From: Alkalibacillus flavidus
Lineage (GTDB): Bacteria > Bacillota > Bacilli > Bacillales > Alkalibacillaceae
Length of the DNA: 64,000 nucleotides
Direction: 5' to 3'
NCBI RefSeq assembly: GCF_040545925.1
Contig: NZ_JBEPMX010000012.1
Coordinates: 1 to 64,000 of the forward strand
The position numbers were made by a program, and so were the translations under genes. Positions 31,777-40,461 of this stretch are shown here, one piece after another; position 1 is the stretch's first letter; the number at the start of each line of letters is the position of its first letter. The notes beneath the pieces were generated by a model, which made no database searches, was not told the DNA's origin, and was given only the letters and a program-made list of their open reading frames with translations.

Positions 31777-32023
31777 AATAAGTCGAAAGGTATTTTGAGC
31801 ATTATGACTTATATGAGTGACAGTTATGGAAGTGAATCATTCGAGCCCCGTGGTTCCATATCAATTGTCATGACATCAATCAGTCATGGCGTTTTTGTTT
31901 GGCCGTGAGTCTCAATCTAAAACATATGACGTTTGTCACATAAAACTCCTGACATTCATGACTGTTTTATTGAACTGTTTTTTCCTAAGATGAGTGAAAG
32001 AAGACTTATCATTGGAGGTAGTT
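31777..32023. promoter_or_regulatory. intergenic region with probable DesR operators
   Basis: No gene is seen. The palindrome TGTCATGACA (31866-31875) is followed by GTCATGG (31883-31889), TGACGTTTGTCA (31927-31938) and TGACATTCATGACT (31950-31963). Repeated TCATGAC/GTCAT words upstream of a desaturase gene with a desKR pair behind it fit DesR binding sites; that role is inferred. The des ribosome-binding site TTGGAGG follows. Confidence 0.55.
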
Positions 32024-33019
32024 ATGGCGAATAAAAAGTTAGCTCAACTTAAACAAGACATCAAACCATTTGAAAGCTCTGGTACGAAATCAAGTGTATG
32101 GCAATTGGTTAATACATTGCCTCCATTCTTTTTGCTTTGGTTTTTAGCTTATGAAGCGATTTCAGTATCATTGGTTTTATCCATTAGCCTATCGGTTTTA
32201 GCGGGTGGATTTATGGTGAGAGTATTTATTATCTTTCATGATTGCTGTCATGGGTCGTTTTTTAAAAATCGCAAACTAAATCATTTCGTTGGAACGGTTA
32301 CAGGGATTCTCACAATGTTCCCGTATAGGAAGTGGAAAAGAGAACACTCCATTCATCATGCTACTAGCAGCAACTTAGATAAGCGGGGGACAGGTGACGT
32401 CTGGGTCATGACTGTAGAAGAGTACAAGAAGTCATCAAAGATGGAGAGACTACAATATCGCTTATATAGAAATCCGTTTGTTATGTTCGTGTTGGGTCCC
32501 GTTTATTTATTTTTAATAACGAACCGAAGAAATAGAAAAGATGCTAAGAAAACAGAACGCCAAAATACGTATTTGATCAATATTTCAATTATTGGAATCA
32601 CTGCTCTATTGATTTGGGCGATTGGTTGGACGAGCTTTTTGATTGTTCAATTACCGATTGCGTTTATTGCAGGGTCTCTTGGAATATGGTTGTTTTATGT
32701 TCAACATCAGTTTGAGGATTCTTATTTTGAAGATGAATCTGAGTGGGATTATGTTAAAGCAGCTATTGATGGAAGTTCTTATTATAAGCTTCCACGTGTT
32801 CTTCAGTGGATCACGGGGAATATCGGCTACCACCATGTTCATCACTTGAGTCCTAAAGTGCCGAATTATAATCTGGAAAAGGTACATGAGTCGATCCCAC
32901 CTTTGCAACAGGCAACGACGATTACGATGGTAACCAGCTTGAGATCGATCCGATTTAAATTATTCGATGAGAAGAGTAAGACCTTCGTTCACTTTAAAGA
33001 AATTAATGAAAGCCTCTAA
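32024..33019 (+). CDS. des: membrane fatty-acid (acyl-lipid) desaturase
   Basis: Di-iron integral-membrane desaturase that puts a double bond into phospholipid acyl chains to restore fluidity in the cold. Three histidine boxes are visible: HDCCHGSF (HxxxH), HSIHH (HxxHH) and HHVHH, with four hydrophobic spans between them. ATG at 32024 follows ATTGGAGGTAGTT and gives 331 residues; starts further upstream lack a site. It heads the des-desK-desR cluster known from B. subtilis, where DesR-P activates des. Position-specificity (delta-5 in B. subtilis) is inferred. Confidence 0.93.
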   Translation: MANKKLAQLKQDIKPFESSGTKSSVWQLVNTLPPFFLLWFLAYEAISVSLVLSISLSVLAGGFMVRVFIIFHDCCHGSFFKNRKLNHFVGTVTGILTMFPYRKWKREHSIHHATSSNLDKRGTGDVWVMTVEEYKKSSKMERLQYRLYRNPFVMFVLGPVYLFLITNRRNRKDAKKTERQNTYLINISIIGITALLIWAIGWTSFLIVQLPIAFIAGSLGIWLFYVQHQFEDSYFEDESEWDYVKAAIDGSSYYKLPRVLQWITGNIGYHHVHHLSPKVPNYNLEKVHESIPPLQQATTITMVTSLRSIRFKLFDEKSKTFVHFKEINESL

Positions 33020-33060
33020 TCTTCTGATAAAGTGTCCAGAGAAAACTAAACATCAGTAAA

Positions 33061-33097
33061 AGAAAATCATTCACAAAGTGGATGGTTTCTTTTTTTG
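33061..33097 (+). terminator. attenuator-like hairpin between des and desK
   Basis: AGAAAATCATTCAC and GTGGATGGTTTCT (33078-33090) pair imperfectly, followed by a T-run. It probably lowers read-through from des into desKR. Confidence 0.6.
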
Positions 33098-33143
33098 GTG
33101 AAATGGGTGATACTGATAAGAGATTCAAGAAAGGAATTTGTTG

Positions 33144-34268
33144 ATGCAAAATTGGTTTAATTTATTCCCTAAAAATATAAGTTTGAGCATATACGTATGG
33201 GTGATTTCGAGCTTATTGCCCTTTTATTTCATTTTTCGGTCAAATACTTTGTCGGAAATATTGCTTGGTGTGTTATTGATTGTTATATTCTTTGTTGCGT
33301 ACCGGCTTTCCTTTCTATCGATTGGAGGGCTTTTGTACATATGTGTTTCAATCATGATGCTGATTAGTGTTGGCATGTCTTTGTTTTATGGATATGTATA
33401 CTTTTCATTATTTATTGCTTTTTTCATCGGAAATGTGCAACAAAAAAGTGGTTTTATTTCACTTTATGTCGTTCATTTAGTTTTGACCGTTGTAGCTTCG
33501 GCATCGAGTTATTTTACACAACAAGAGCTGTTCTTATCTCAATGGCCATTTTTGATCCTGACCATTCTTGGGGTAGTATTGCTACCGATCAATACATACA
33601 ATCGAAGAAAAAGGCAGAAGCTTGAGGCACAGTTATCCGATGCCAAAGATAAAATTTCACAGCTACTGGTCTTTGAAGAACGCCAACGAATTGCGCGTGA
33701 TTTGCATGATACACTAGGACAAAAGCTATCTTTGATTGGATTAAAAAGCGATTTGGCTGGACGCCTGATCAACAAAGATCCTGAAACAGCTAAAGTTGAA
33801 ATCCAGAATATCAACCAAACTGCTCGCACAGCCTTAAAAGAAGTCAGAGATATGTTATCGGGCATGCGAATAACGAAGTTTTCTGAGGAGATTAAGCATG
33901 TTAAGCAGCTGTTGGAAGCGGCAACAATTCAGATCGATATCCAAGGCGACAAAGAACTAAAACAGGCCCCCTCGTTAGTAGAAGACGTCATAAGCATGTG
34001 CTTAAAAGAGGCTGTGAACAATGTCGTTAAGCATAGTCAAGCGACACACTGCAATATAACCACAACCGAATCAGCGCATGAAACAGTTTTGACGATTGAA
34101 GATAATGGCGTCGGAATAGAAACTAAAGGTAGCTCAGCATCCGGCTATGGGATGAATGGAATGATAGACCGGTTGGAATTTGTTAATGGAAAACTGGAAA
34201 TCATAAGTGATGAAAATGGAACAAAATTGACTGTGACCATACCCAATGTCATGAAACAGGAGGGTTAA
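33144..34268 (+). CDS. desK: DesK-like membrane thermosensor histidine kinase
   Basis: HPK7-family sensor kinase. Four or five transmembrane helices (residues 1-155) with little extracellular sequence form the sensor. The dimerisation domain follows with the phospho-histidine in RIARDLHDTLGQKLSLIGLKSD, then a HATPase_c domain with N-box KEAVNNVVKHSQAT and G-box EDNGVGIETKGSSASGYGMNGM. ATG at 33144 is favoured by AAAGGA eight bases upstream. DesK of B. subtilis switches from phosphatase to kinase as the membrane thickens in the cold and phosphorylates DesR. The stop lies one base before desR. Confidence 0.93.
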   Translation: MQNWFNLFPKNISLSIYVWVISSLLPFYFIFRSNTLSEILLGVLLIVIFFVAYRLSFLSIGGLLYICVSIMMLISVGMSLFYGYVYFSLFIAFFIGNVQQKSGFISLYVVHLVLTVVASASSYFTQQELFLSQWPFLILTILGVVLLPINTYNRRKRQKLEAQLSDAKDKISQLLVFEERQRIARDLHDTLGQKLSLIGLKSDLAGRLINKDPETAKVEIQNINQTARTALKEVRDMLSGMRITKFSEEIKHVKQLLEAATIQIDIQGDKELKQAPSLVEDVISMCLKEAVNNVVKHSQATHCNITTTESAHETVLTIEDNGVGIETKGSSASGYGMNGMIDRLEFVNGKLEIISDENGTKLTVTIPNVMKQEG

Positions 34269-34269
34269 A

Positions 34270-34869
34270 ATGATTCGAATCGTGTTGGCTGAAGACCAAG
34301 GAATGTTACTTGGAGCACTAGGTTCTTTGTTGAACCTTGAAGAAGATATGGAAGTAGTCGGCAAAGCCAAAAATGGTGAAGAGTCCGTCCATCTGGTAAA
34401 CGAATTGAAGCCGGATATTTGTATTATGGATATTGAAATGCCGGTTAAAAATGGGTTGGAAGCAGCCGAAGAAATGGGCGACCAGAAGTGTGAAGTCATC
34501 ATTTTGACCACCTTTGCAAGGGCGGGTTACTTTGAACGGGCACGTAAAGCTAATGTTAGTGGGTATCTACTAAAAGACAGTCCAAGTGAAGAGTTGGCCA
34601 GTTCGATCCGAAGTATTTTAAATGGTCGGAAGGTATATGCGCCAGAGTTAATCGACTTGGTGTATGAGGAAAACAGTCCTTTAACGGAACGAGAAAGTGA
34701 AGTCATTGAGTTAATTTCTAAGGGGAAAAGCACCAAGGAAATTTCCAAGGAACTGCATTTAACGAACGGAACAGTGCGTAATTATATCTCGGTTATTTTT
34801 GATAAACTGGAAGTATCGAATCGAATCGAAGCCATTTCGAAGGTAAAGGATAAGGGTTGGGTGGAGTAG
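34270..34869 (+). CDS. desR: DesR-like response regulator
   Basis: NarL/LuxR-type response regulator of 199 residues. The receiver has the acidic pocket AEDQ, phospho-acceptor aspartate in DICIMDIEMPVKNG near residue 54, the conserved Thr in ILTTFA and Lys in LLKDS. The C-terminal LuxR helix-turn-helix reads LTERESEVIELISKGKSTKEISKELHLTNGTVRNYISVIFDKL. It is coupled to desK and probably binds the TCATGAC-type repeats upstream of des. Confidence 0.94.
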   Translation: MIRIVLAEDQGMLLGALGSLLNLEEDMEVVGKAKNGEESVHLVNELKPDICIMDIEMPVKNGLEAAEEMGDQKCEVIILTTFARAGYFERARKANVSGYLLKDSPSEELASSIRSILNGRKVYAPELIDLVYEENSPLTERESEVIELISKGKSTKEISKELHLTNGTVRNYISVIFDKLEVSNRIEAISKVKDKGWVE

Positions 34870-34904
34870 TGAGAAAAAGAGCTTAGAGCGTTGAAACTTA
34901 AATG

Positions 34905-34950
34905 AAAAGACTCTAGTGACTGTTTTTTCAGTTAACTAGAGTCTTTTTTG
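34905..34950 (+). terminator. terminator of the des operon
   Basis: AAAAGACTCTAGT (34905-34917) pairs perfectly with ACTAGAGTCTTTT (34935-34947), extended inside by ACTG/CAGT, followed by more T. Confidence 0.9.
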
Positions 34951-34959
34951 TCGATTTGA

Positions 34960-35211
34960 TTATCCTCGAAATGGACTATTCAAATCATCAACTACTGTTT
35001 CTGGTTCTTCCAGAAACGTTAATTCTTCTACATTTTCTCCATTGGGATCTCCGTTCTCACTTGACTCTGTTTCACCTGATTCCTCAGTCGAACCCTCTTC
35101 ACTAGATGTTTCATATGAGGACTCTTCTGTCGGTTCTTCTGTTTCTTGGTCACCGTCTGTTTGACAACCCATTAAAAATAAAGCCATGAATAGTGGAACC
35201 ATCCATTTCAC
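34960..35211 (-). CDS. small acidic lipoprotein
   Basis: Lipoprotein of about 83 residues: signal VKWMVPLFMALF, lipobox LMGC, then a low-complexity Ser/Glu/Thr-rich chain (TEEPTEESSYETSSEEGSTE) ending EEPETVVDDLNSPFRG. GTG at 35211 with AGGGAG nine bases upstream is preferred; an upstream ATG at 35238 would add nine residues. No fold or function can be assigned. The long acidic linker with a short hydrophobic tail resembles wall-spanning tethers. Confidence 0.65.
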   Translation of the reverse strand: MKWMVPLFMALFLMGCQTDGDQETEEPTEESSYETSSEEGSTEESGETESSENGDPNGENVEELTFLEEPETVVDDLNSPFRG

Positions 35212-35281
35212 TAGAATCCGCTCCCTTATTGACATCATACCTTTTATTTTTCCCTACCAATTTGGTCTGCTAATCATATAA

Positions 35282-35306
35282 ACCCCTTTCTATACTAAAA
35301 AGGGGT
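35282..35306. terminator. terminator after cvfC
   Basis: ACCCCTT (35282-35288) pairs with AAGGGGT (35300-35306) with flanking A/T; a modest hairpin between two minus-strand genes. Confidence 0.55.
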
Positions 35307-35312
35307 GGTTGC

Positions 35313-36464
35313 TTATGACTGATCACCTTTTTGTTTGGTCATCTCAGCCATTTGCTTCCAAATAGATCCTTGCGCTAATTCGCCTTCTTGAATGCGTGAT
35401 AGTGCCATTTTGGCTTGCATGCGGACTTCAAATTCAGGATCTTCTAACGCTTCTTTTAGCGAAGGAACAGCTGATTCGTCACCGTATTCATATAAAAACA
35501 TCGCCGCGCGCCAGCGAACGACCCGACTTTTATCTTGCAATCTATCAATCATGTGTGGAATCGCGTCAGTAAAGCCAAGGTCCGATAAACAATCGCCTGC
35601 TGTACGTCTGACGGTCACTGTTTTATCTTGTAATGCTTCGTATAAATAAGGTAATGTTTCTTTCGATTCGACCATACCTAAGTATGCTGTAGCTAGCCGG
35701 CGAATCGACATTTTCTCATCGTTCAGGGCTTGTCCGAGAATAGGCAAATCGGCTGTTGTAGGGTCTGGTATACGATCTAATGCAGCGTAACGGTCTTTCC
35801 AATTGTCTTGTCGTAGATCGTCTTCTGTTAACGGTTTTAATTGTTTTCCTTGTTTTTGATCGCCTTCACCTGATTGTGCAAGGTCTATAAGGGTCTGTAA
35901 TCGTTTGTCAGGATAGGTTGCGTCAATTTCGTCGACGACATCTGCTCCGATGTCATCGGCATCCCCATAACGTGGATCTTGTTCAATCCATTCACGTTCC
36001 ATGAGCATGCTCGTCGAATCTTTTGATGCTTCCATGGCAGCTGTTTGAAAACGATCCGCTAAACCGAATCGTTTTTCATCTCCGTCTGCTTCGACTTTAA
36101 CTTGCATCGGGATGTTACGGAATTGTTGAATATAAACGCGGACTGCGCCGTATGAGTCATTAGGGTTGTGTGCGGTGTTTGATTCATCAGTTTGCAAGTC
36201 GGCTGATTGGCCTAACACTGCTTCGACTTGTGGCAAAATAGTTTCCCATTCAACTTTCGGGTGGCGTTCTAAGGCGATGAAGTCAATGACACGGTACAAT
36301 TCCTTCACCCCCTCTATGGCTAATAAATCACGTACATAGTTAGGTGCTTTGCTTAGATTATCGTTTTGCGAATACGTTTCTGTTTGCTGGTCCGGTAACG
36401 TTTCATCAACGTTAATTTTCATCGAGTAAGGACTCGGCGTTGGTTCAATGGACATAATCTTCAT
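35313..36464 (-). CDS. cvfC: conserved virulence factor C-like protein (Nfu_N plus HEAT repeats)
   Basis: Protein of 383 residues. The N-terminal Nfu_N-like domain (MKIMSIEPTPSPYSMKINVD and GVKELYRVIDFIALERHPKVEWE) resembles the N-domain of Fe-S carrier proteins, but the CxxC of Nfu proteins is absent. The C-terminal half is HEAT/PBS-like repeats (AALDRIPDPTTADLPILGQAL, RRLATAYLGMVESKETLPYL, VRRTAGDCLSDLGFTDAIPH, VRWRAAMFLYEYGDESAVP). The same order is found in staphylococcal CvfC, and SVWKQMA is matched here by SIWKQMA. The biochemical role is not established. The start is ATG after TAAGGAGGC. Confidence 0.88.
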   Translation of the reverse strand: MKIMSIEPTPSPYSMKINVDETLPDQQTETYSQNDNLSKAPNYVRDLLAIEGVKELYRVIDFIALERHPKVEWETILPQVEAVLGQSADLQTDESNTAHNPNDSYGAVRVYIQQFRNIPMQVKVEADGDEKRFGLADRFQTAAMEASKDSTSMLMEREWIEQDPRYGDADDIGADVVDEIDATYPDKRLQTLIDLAQSGEGDQKQGKQLKPLTEDDLRQDNWKDRYAALDRIPDPTTADLPILGQALNDEKMSIRRLATAYLGMVESKETLPYLYEALQDKTVTVRRTAGDCLSDLGFTDAIPHMIDRLQDKSRVVRWRAAMFLYEYGDESAVPSLKEALEDPEFEVRMQAKMALSRIQEGELAQGSIWKQMAEMTKQKGDQS

Positions 36465-36658
36465 CAGTAAGCCTCCTTAATAGTGAATTTCTTTTATTAT
36501 AGTTTTTAATGGTAAGAATCTATCTTAACGTTTATTTTATCATATCAAAGATTTGCTTCTAGGCTAGGTCTTAACGCACTTACTTTTTTGCCAAAAATAA
36601 CATATGATTGCAATTAATCGGGTATTGTAACATCAAAAAGGAAGTAAGGAGTGACATC

Positions 36659-36940
36659 ATGGAATCAACATTCCCTTGGGATAAATTACGTTTGTCGATC
36701 ATGCTTGCATTAATCCTCATTTATATCGTTTATATCATCGGATTTGATCCCCATTTAGCGTGGGGCGTTTTGAGTTTTATCGGTTTAATTTATGGCGTTG
36801 TTGAGTGGAAAATGTGGGAGCGCGAGCCGTCTAATGACAACATGTTATATGTCATCATTAGTTTATTAATTTTAAGTTTAGCCGTCTTCGGATATACTGT
36901 TTTTTCATTAGTGATTTCGAATTTATTACAACTTGGTTAA
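36659..36940 (+). CDS. small membrane protein of unknown function
   Basis: Protein of 93 residues with three hydrophobic helices (LSIMLALILIYIVYIIGF, WGVLSFIGLIYGVVEW, MLYVIISLLILSLAVFGYTV). ATG at 36659 follows AAGTAAGGAGTGACATC. I recognise no motif. It lies ahead of a YczE-like membrane gene with 115 bases between them, so co-transcription is possible. Confidence 0.7.
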   Translation: MESTFPWDKLRLSIMLALILIYIVYIIGFDPHLAWGVLSFIGLIYGVVEWKMWEREPSNDNMLYVIISLLILSLAVFGYTVFSLVISNLLQLG

Positions 36941-37055
36941 AAACCCCTTGACGATGCAAGTAATCCCATTTCATCGTTTTTGTTGTGTCGAAATTTGACT
37001 ATGTGATATGATGTTTTAGTTGATAAAAAACGAAAGAAAATGGGTGTCGATTATA

Positions 37056-37685
37056 ATGAAAGATTTAATGTATTCAATCATGTTTTATGTATTAGGTATG
37101 TTAACGTTGTCATTCGGTGTGACGATGTTAATTTTATCTGATTTAGGTGTCGGAGCTTGGGATGCCTTATTTGTTGGTTTATCCCAACTATTTGGCTTTA
37201 CAGTTGGTACGTGGATATTTCTTGTTGGTATCGTTCTTATTGTTATAAATAAATTTTTATTGCGAAGTCGGTTTGATATCCCGGCTGTCATTACGATTTT
37301 CTTAATCGGTATATTTATTGATTTCTGGTTACTGTTTGTTTTTGATGGTGTGATGGTATCAGGTATGGTTACACGAATCGGCTTACTCGGTTTAGGCGTT
37401 ATAGGTATGGGAGCAGGAATAGGCATGTACTTGCAGTTAGATTTTGCTCGTAATCCTATCGATAATTTAATGATGGCTGTTCATTACCGGACAGGATTTA
37501 GCCTGGCTGTTTCAAAATCAGGTCTAGAAATTCTCATTATGTTGATTGCCTTTTTAATCGGTGGGCCAATTGGTATTGGTACAGTTATTGTTGCGTTTGG
37601 CATTGGGCCAATCGTGCAGTTTTTCTTCAAGCGAACGGCACAAGTGAAAGCGATGCTCGTCAATAAGTGGAGCCCTTCATCATAA
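37056..37685 (+). CDS. YczE-family membrane protein
   Basis: Integral membrane protein of about 209 residues with five hydrophobic segments and the YczE/YyaS signature MLILSDLGVGAWDALFVGLSQ, then FARNPIDNLMMAVHYRTGFS and GGPIGIGTVIVAFGIGPIVQ. YczE of B. subtilis influences surfactin/plipastatin production together with Sfp, but the molecular role is unknown. ATG at 37056 is taken as start because homologues begin shortly before this first helix; an upstream TTG at 37020 would add 12 charged residues and neither has a strong site. Confidence 0.82.
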   Translation: MKDLMYSIMFYVLGMLTLSFGVTMLILSDLGVGAWDALFVGLSQLFGFTVGTWIFLVGIVLIVINKFLLRSRFDIPAVITIFLIGIFIDFWLLFVFDGVMVSGMVTRIGLLGLGVIGMGAGIGMYLQLDFARNPIDNLMMAVHYRTGFSLAVSKSGLEILIMLIAFLIGGPIGIGTVIVAFGIGPIVQFFFKRTAQVKAMLVNKWSPSS

Positions 37686-37769
37686 TTAAGACATTTTAAT
37701 TAGTACGTTTGAAGGATATCTTGAGAAGGGTATATAAAAGGTAACGAATGTTTTTGGAGGGCGATCCAA

Positions 37770-39740
37770 GTGAATCAAAAACTTGATACGTCAAATAAGA
37801 ATGGAATTTGGCCTCGGTTAATTTTTATTTCAATTATTATGTTGGTCGGTCAATTTGTCCATGATTTTGTTGATTGGGCTGTTGGCGGAACTATTTTTGG
37901 GGAAGACCATTGGCCAGTTGTGTTTGATTTAGCTTTTATCATTTTAATTGTCATTCCGATTATCTATGAGATTTTGAGGCAGCAACAGCGTCATATTAGG
38001 GAATTAGAATATAACCAACGCTTTATGAATAGTATTTTTGACAGTATGTATGAAGGTGTTTCAGTGATTGACCGTCAAGGGAATATGAGACGAGTTAACA
38101 ATGTTGTACGTGATTATATAGATGTTGACTATGATGAATATATTCCGTATGAAACGTGGACGTCTTATGTAGACTATTACAATCCTGATACGAATCGTCA
38201 GTTAAATATAAACGAAATCCCGATATTTCGAGCTTTAAACGGAGAAACGGTTGTTGCACAGCGGGTTATCGCCCAATCGGAGAACGGTGTGACTAAACAT
38301 TTGTCGGTAAATGGTAAGCCGCTTACGAACGATCAGGGAGAGTTTATCGGAGCTGTGACCGTAGCACATGATATTACACAACATGTAGAGATGGAAGCAA
38401 AACTGTTAGAAAGTGAGCAGCAGTACCGAGCTCTGATCGAGTTTTTACCGGATGCGGTGATTGTGCAACAATCGAACAAAATTCTTTTTACGAATCAACG
38501 TGGAGCAGAGATGTTAGTCGGCGAGGGTGCAGAACGTAGCGATCTAGTCGGTCGACACATTGATGAATTTATTGAGCCAGGTGAGGAAAATAAATTAATT
38601 CAACATTTATCAGATTTCGACGAGCAAGATGGTATAACTTCACCAGTAGAACAGACGATTCTACGTTCGGATGGCACTAAATTAGAAGTAGAATCGATTG
38701 GTGTACCTATTCAGTTCCAAGGTAAACCGGCTATATTGACGATTGATCGTGACATTACAGAGCGAAAACAAATCGAACAAGCCTTATCTGAAACCAGTCA
38801 TATGTATGAGATGATTGCGAACAATATGAATGATTTGATTGCACTCATAACACCAGAAGGCGACATTCAATACACCTCACCATCTCATAAAATTGTATTA
38901 GGTTTCGAAGGACAAGATTACTTTGGGCATCAAGCGGAGTCGATTATTCATCCTGACGACCGAGTGACATTTGATCATATGTTAACGGATATAGTCACAT
39001 ACGGTGTGCCGAAGCGAGAGGAGTACCGTGTTCGTCATCGTTCAGGTGCTTGGATTTGGGTCGAGGTGAAAGGTGCCCCGATATTTGATCAAAATGATAC
39101 GCAAGTTGTTAAAGAGATTTTAATTGTTTCTCGCGAAATAACGGACCGAAAAGAATTGGAAGACAAACTTAAACATCTAGCATACTATGATGAATTAACG
39201 GGATTGCCAAATCGCAAGTCGTTAGAGGATTACTTAAAAGATGCGATGAACCGATCGAAGCGTTCGGGTGACCGAATTGCGACATTTTTTATTGACTTAG
39301 ATGGATTTAAAGAAGTGAATGATCAATTAGGTCATGAAGCAGGCGATCAGCTGTTGAAAATAGTGGCAGACCGCTTTCGACAGTCGTTACGCGATGATGA
39401 TTTTGTTGCGCGCTTCGGTGGTGATGAATTTACTGTCATATTAGAAGACGTCGATGAAAATAAAGCGTTAGAAGTTGCGCATCGTATTTATGATTCATTG
39501 TCGAAACCGATACCGTTAACGCAGCAAGATGCTGTTGTGACGCCTAGTATTGGGATTGGCTTATACCCGAAAGATGCATCAGATATTGCAGAAGTATTAA
39601 GTAAAGCAGATTATGCGATGTACGTCGCGAAAAACAATGATCACTCATTTTATCAGTTCTATCGTGAAGATTTACCGTCTGTCCAAGAGTTAAAGATGAA
39701 TCCGGTCGAAAAGTTAATCAATCATTTACGCAAATCGTAA
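37770..39740 (+). CDS. membrane PAS-GGDEF diguanylate cyclase
   Basis: Predicted c-di-GMP synthase of 656 residues. Two N-terminal transmembrane helices (about residues 13-65), then three PAS domains (about 88-205, 215-330 and 340-460; HDITQHVEMEAKLLESEQQYR, DRDITERKQIEQAL, SREITDRKELEDKL mark the ends) and a GGDEF domain. The active-site loop ARFGGDEF is intact and the RxxD inhibitory site (RDDD) lies five residues before it, so product feedback is likely. There is no EAL domain. GTG at 37770 follows TTGGAGGGCG. The PAS inputs may sense redox or small ligands. Confidence 0.92.
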   Translation: MNQKLDTSNKNGIWPRLIFISIIMLVGQFVHDFVDWAVGGTIFGEDHWPVVFDLAFIILIVIPIIYEILRQQQRHIRELEYNQRFMNSIFDSMYEGVSVIDRQGNMRRVNNVVRDYIDVDYDEYIPYETWTSYVDYYNPDTNRQLNINEIPIFRALNGETVVAQRVIAQSENGVTKHLSVNGKPLTNDQGEFIGAVTVAHDITQHVEMEAKLLESEQQYRALIEFLPDAVIVQQSNKILFTNQRGAEMLVGEGAERSDLVGRHIDEFIEPGEENKLIQHLSDFDEQDGITSPVEQTILRSDGTKLEVESIGVPIQFQGKPAILTIDRDITERKQIEQALSETSHMYEMIANNMNDLIALITPEGDIQYTSPSHKIVLGFEGQDYFGHQAESIIHPDDRVTFDHMLTDIVTYGVPKREEYRVRHRSGAWIWVEVKGAPIFDQNDTQVVKEILIVSREITDRKELEDKLKHLAYYDELTGLPNRKSLEDYLKDAMNRSKRSGDRIATFFIDLDGFKEVNDQLGHEAGDQLLKIVADRFRQSLRDDDFVARFGGDEFTVILEDVDENKALEVAHRIYDSLSKPIPLTQQDAVVTPSIGIGLYPKDASDIAEVLSKADYAMYVAKNNDHSFYQFYREDLPSVQELKMNPVEKLINHLRKS

Positions 39741-39742
39741 TT

Positions 39743-39772
39743 AGCTACTCGCTCATGTGGGTAGCTTTTTCT
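39743..39772 (+). terminator. terminator after GGDEF gene
   Basis: AGCTACTC (39743-39750) pairs with GGGTAGCT (39759-39766, one mismatch), followed by TTTTT. Confidence 0.75.
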
Positions 39773-39783
39773 CGTTCTGATGC

Positions 39784-40053
39784 TTATCGTTGAATAAGAT
39801 GTAAACATCCCCAACCGATCGCGATGCCGAATAAACTTAGAAGAAATAAAGGTTGAGCCGTCGCTTTGAGGAGTTTGGGGAGGAGTAGTTGCGTTTGGCT
39901 AAACAACAAAAGAATCCCTCCGATTAAAGCTAAAGGCGCGTACACGATTAAAAATATGTGAAAGCGGATAAAGTGTTGGAGTTGAAACATGCGCCATATG
40001 ATGGTCACGCATATGATAATGACACTTAATGCGATATAATAAGCTAAACTCAT
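39784..40053 (-). CDS. small three-helix membrane protein
   Basis: Protein of 89 residues with three hydrophobic helices (YYIALSVIIICVTIIWRMF, IFLIVYAPLALIGGILLLF, PLFLLSLFGIAIGWGCLHLI). No motif is recognised. The start is ATG after AAAAGGAGTGTAGAAA. It is divergent from the following DUF4190 gene. Confidence 0.65.
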   Translation of the reverse strand: MSLAYYIALSVIIICVTIIWRMFQLQHFIRFHIFLIVYAPLALIGGILLLFSQTQLLLPKLLKATAQPLFLLSLFGIAIGWGCLHLIQR

Positions 40054-40156
40054 TTTCTACACTCCTTTTAAACAAATGTGATGTGGAAGATGTGTTATGA
40101 TTGTAGAAAATCTGTCATGATGGTGATTTGTTGAACTAAGAAAGGAAATCAAAAGT

Positions 40157-40429
40157 ATGTCAGCAGTGGCGAATGACTCGCAACAAAACTTAAGTAAAAT
40201 GGCGATCTTATCGCTTGTGATAGGTGTTTTAGCATTAATTGGCATGATAGTTTGGACTGTTGTCGGCATGGCTATTGCGACAGTTGGTATTATTTTCGGC
40301 GTTGTATCTGTCGGTTTGATTCGAAAACAACAGTTATATGGGTTAGGTATTGCGAAGGTTGGTTTGTTTTGTAGTGTCGTAGCTTTAGTTGTCCCACTTG
40401 GTGCAGTTATTTTTATTTTATTCATGTAA
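40157..40429 (+). CDS. DUF4190-like small membrane protein
   Basis: Protein of 90 residues with a short polar N-terminus and two to three hydrophobic helices around a GIIFGVVSVGLIRKQQ...GLGIAKVGLFCSV pattern typical of DUF4190 proteins. The function is unknown. The ATG has AAGAAAGG upstream. It precedes the metallo-beta-lactamase lipoprotein gene by 32 bases and may be co-transcribed with it. Confidence 0.7.
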   Translation: MSAVANDSQQNLSKMAILSLVIGVLALIGMIVWTVVGMAIATVGIIFGVVSVGLIRKQQLYGLGIAKVGLFCSVVALVVPLGAVIFILFM

Positions 40430-40461
40430 GGCAATAATATGGTTAGGGGAAGGACGTTTGT

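Noticed and set aside
39241..39260. Inactive diguanylate cyclase
   Set aside because: The 656-residue protein has intact GGDEF and RxxD motifs, so no reason to call it degenerate; only the second protein (GGDDF) is.
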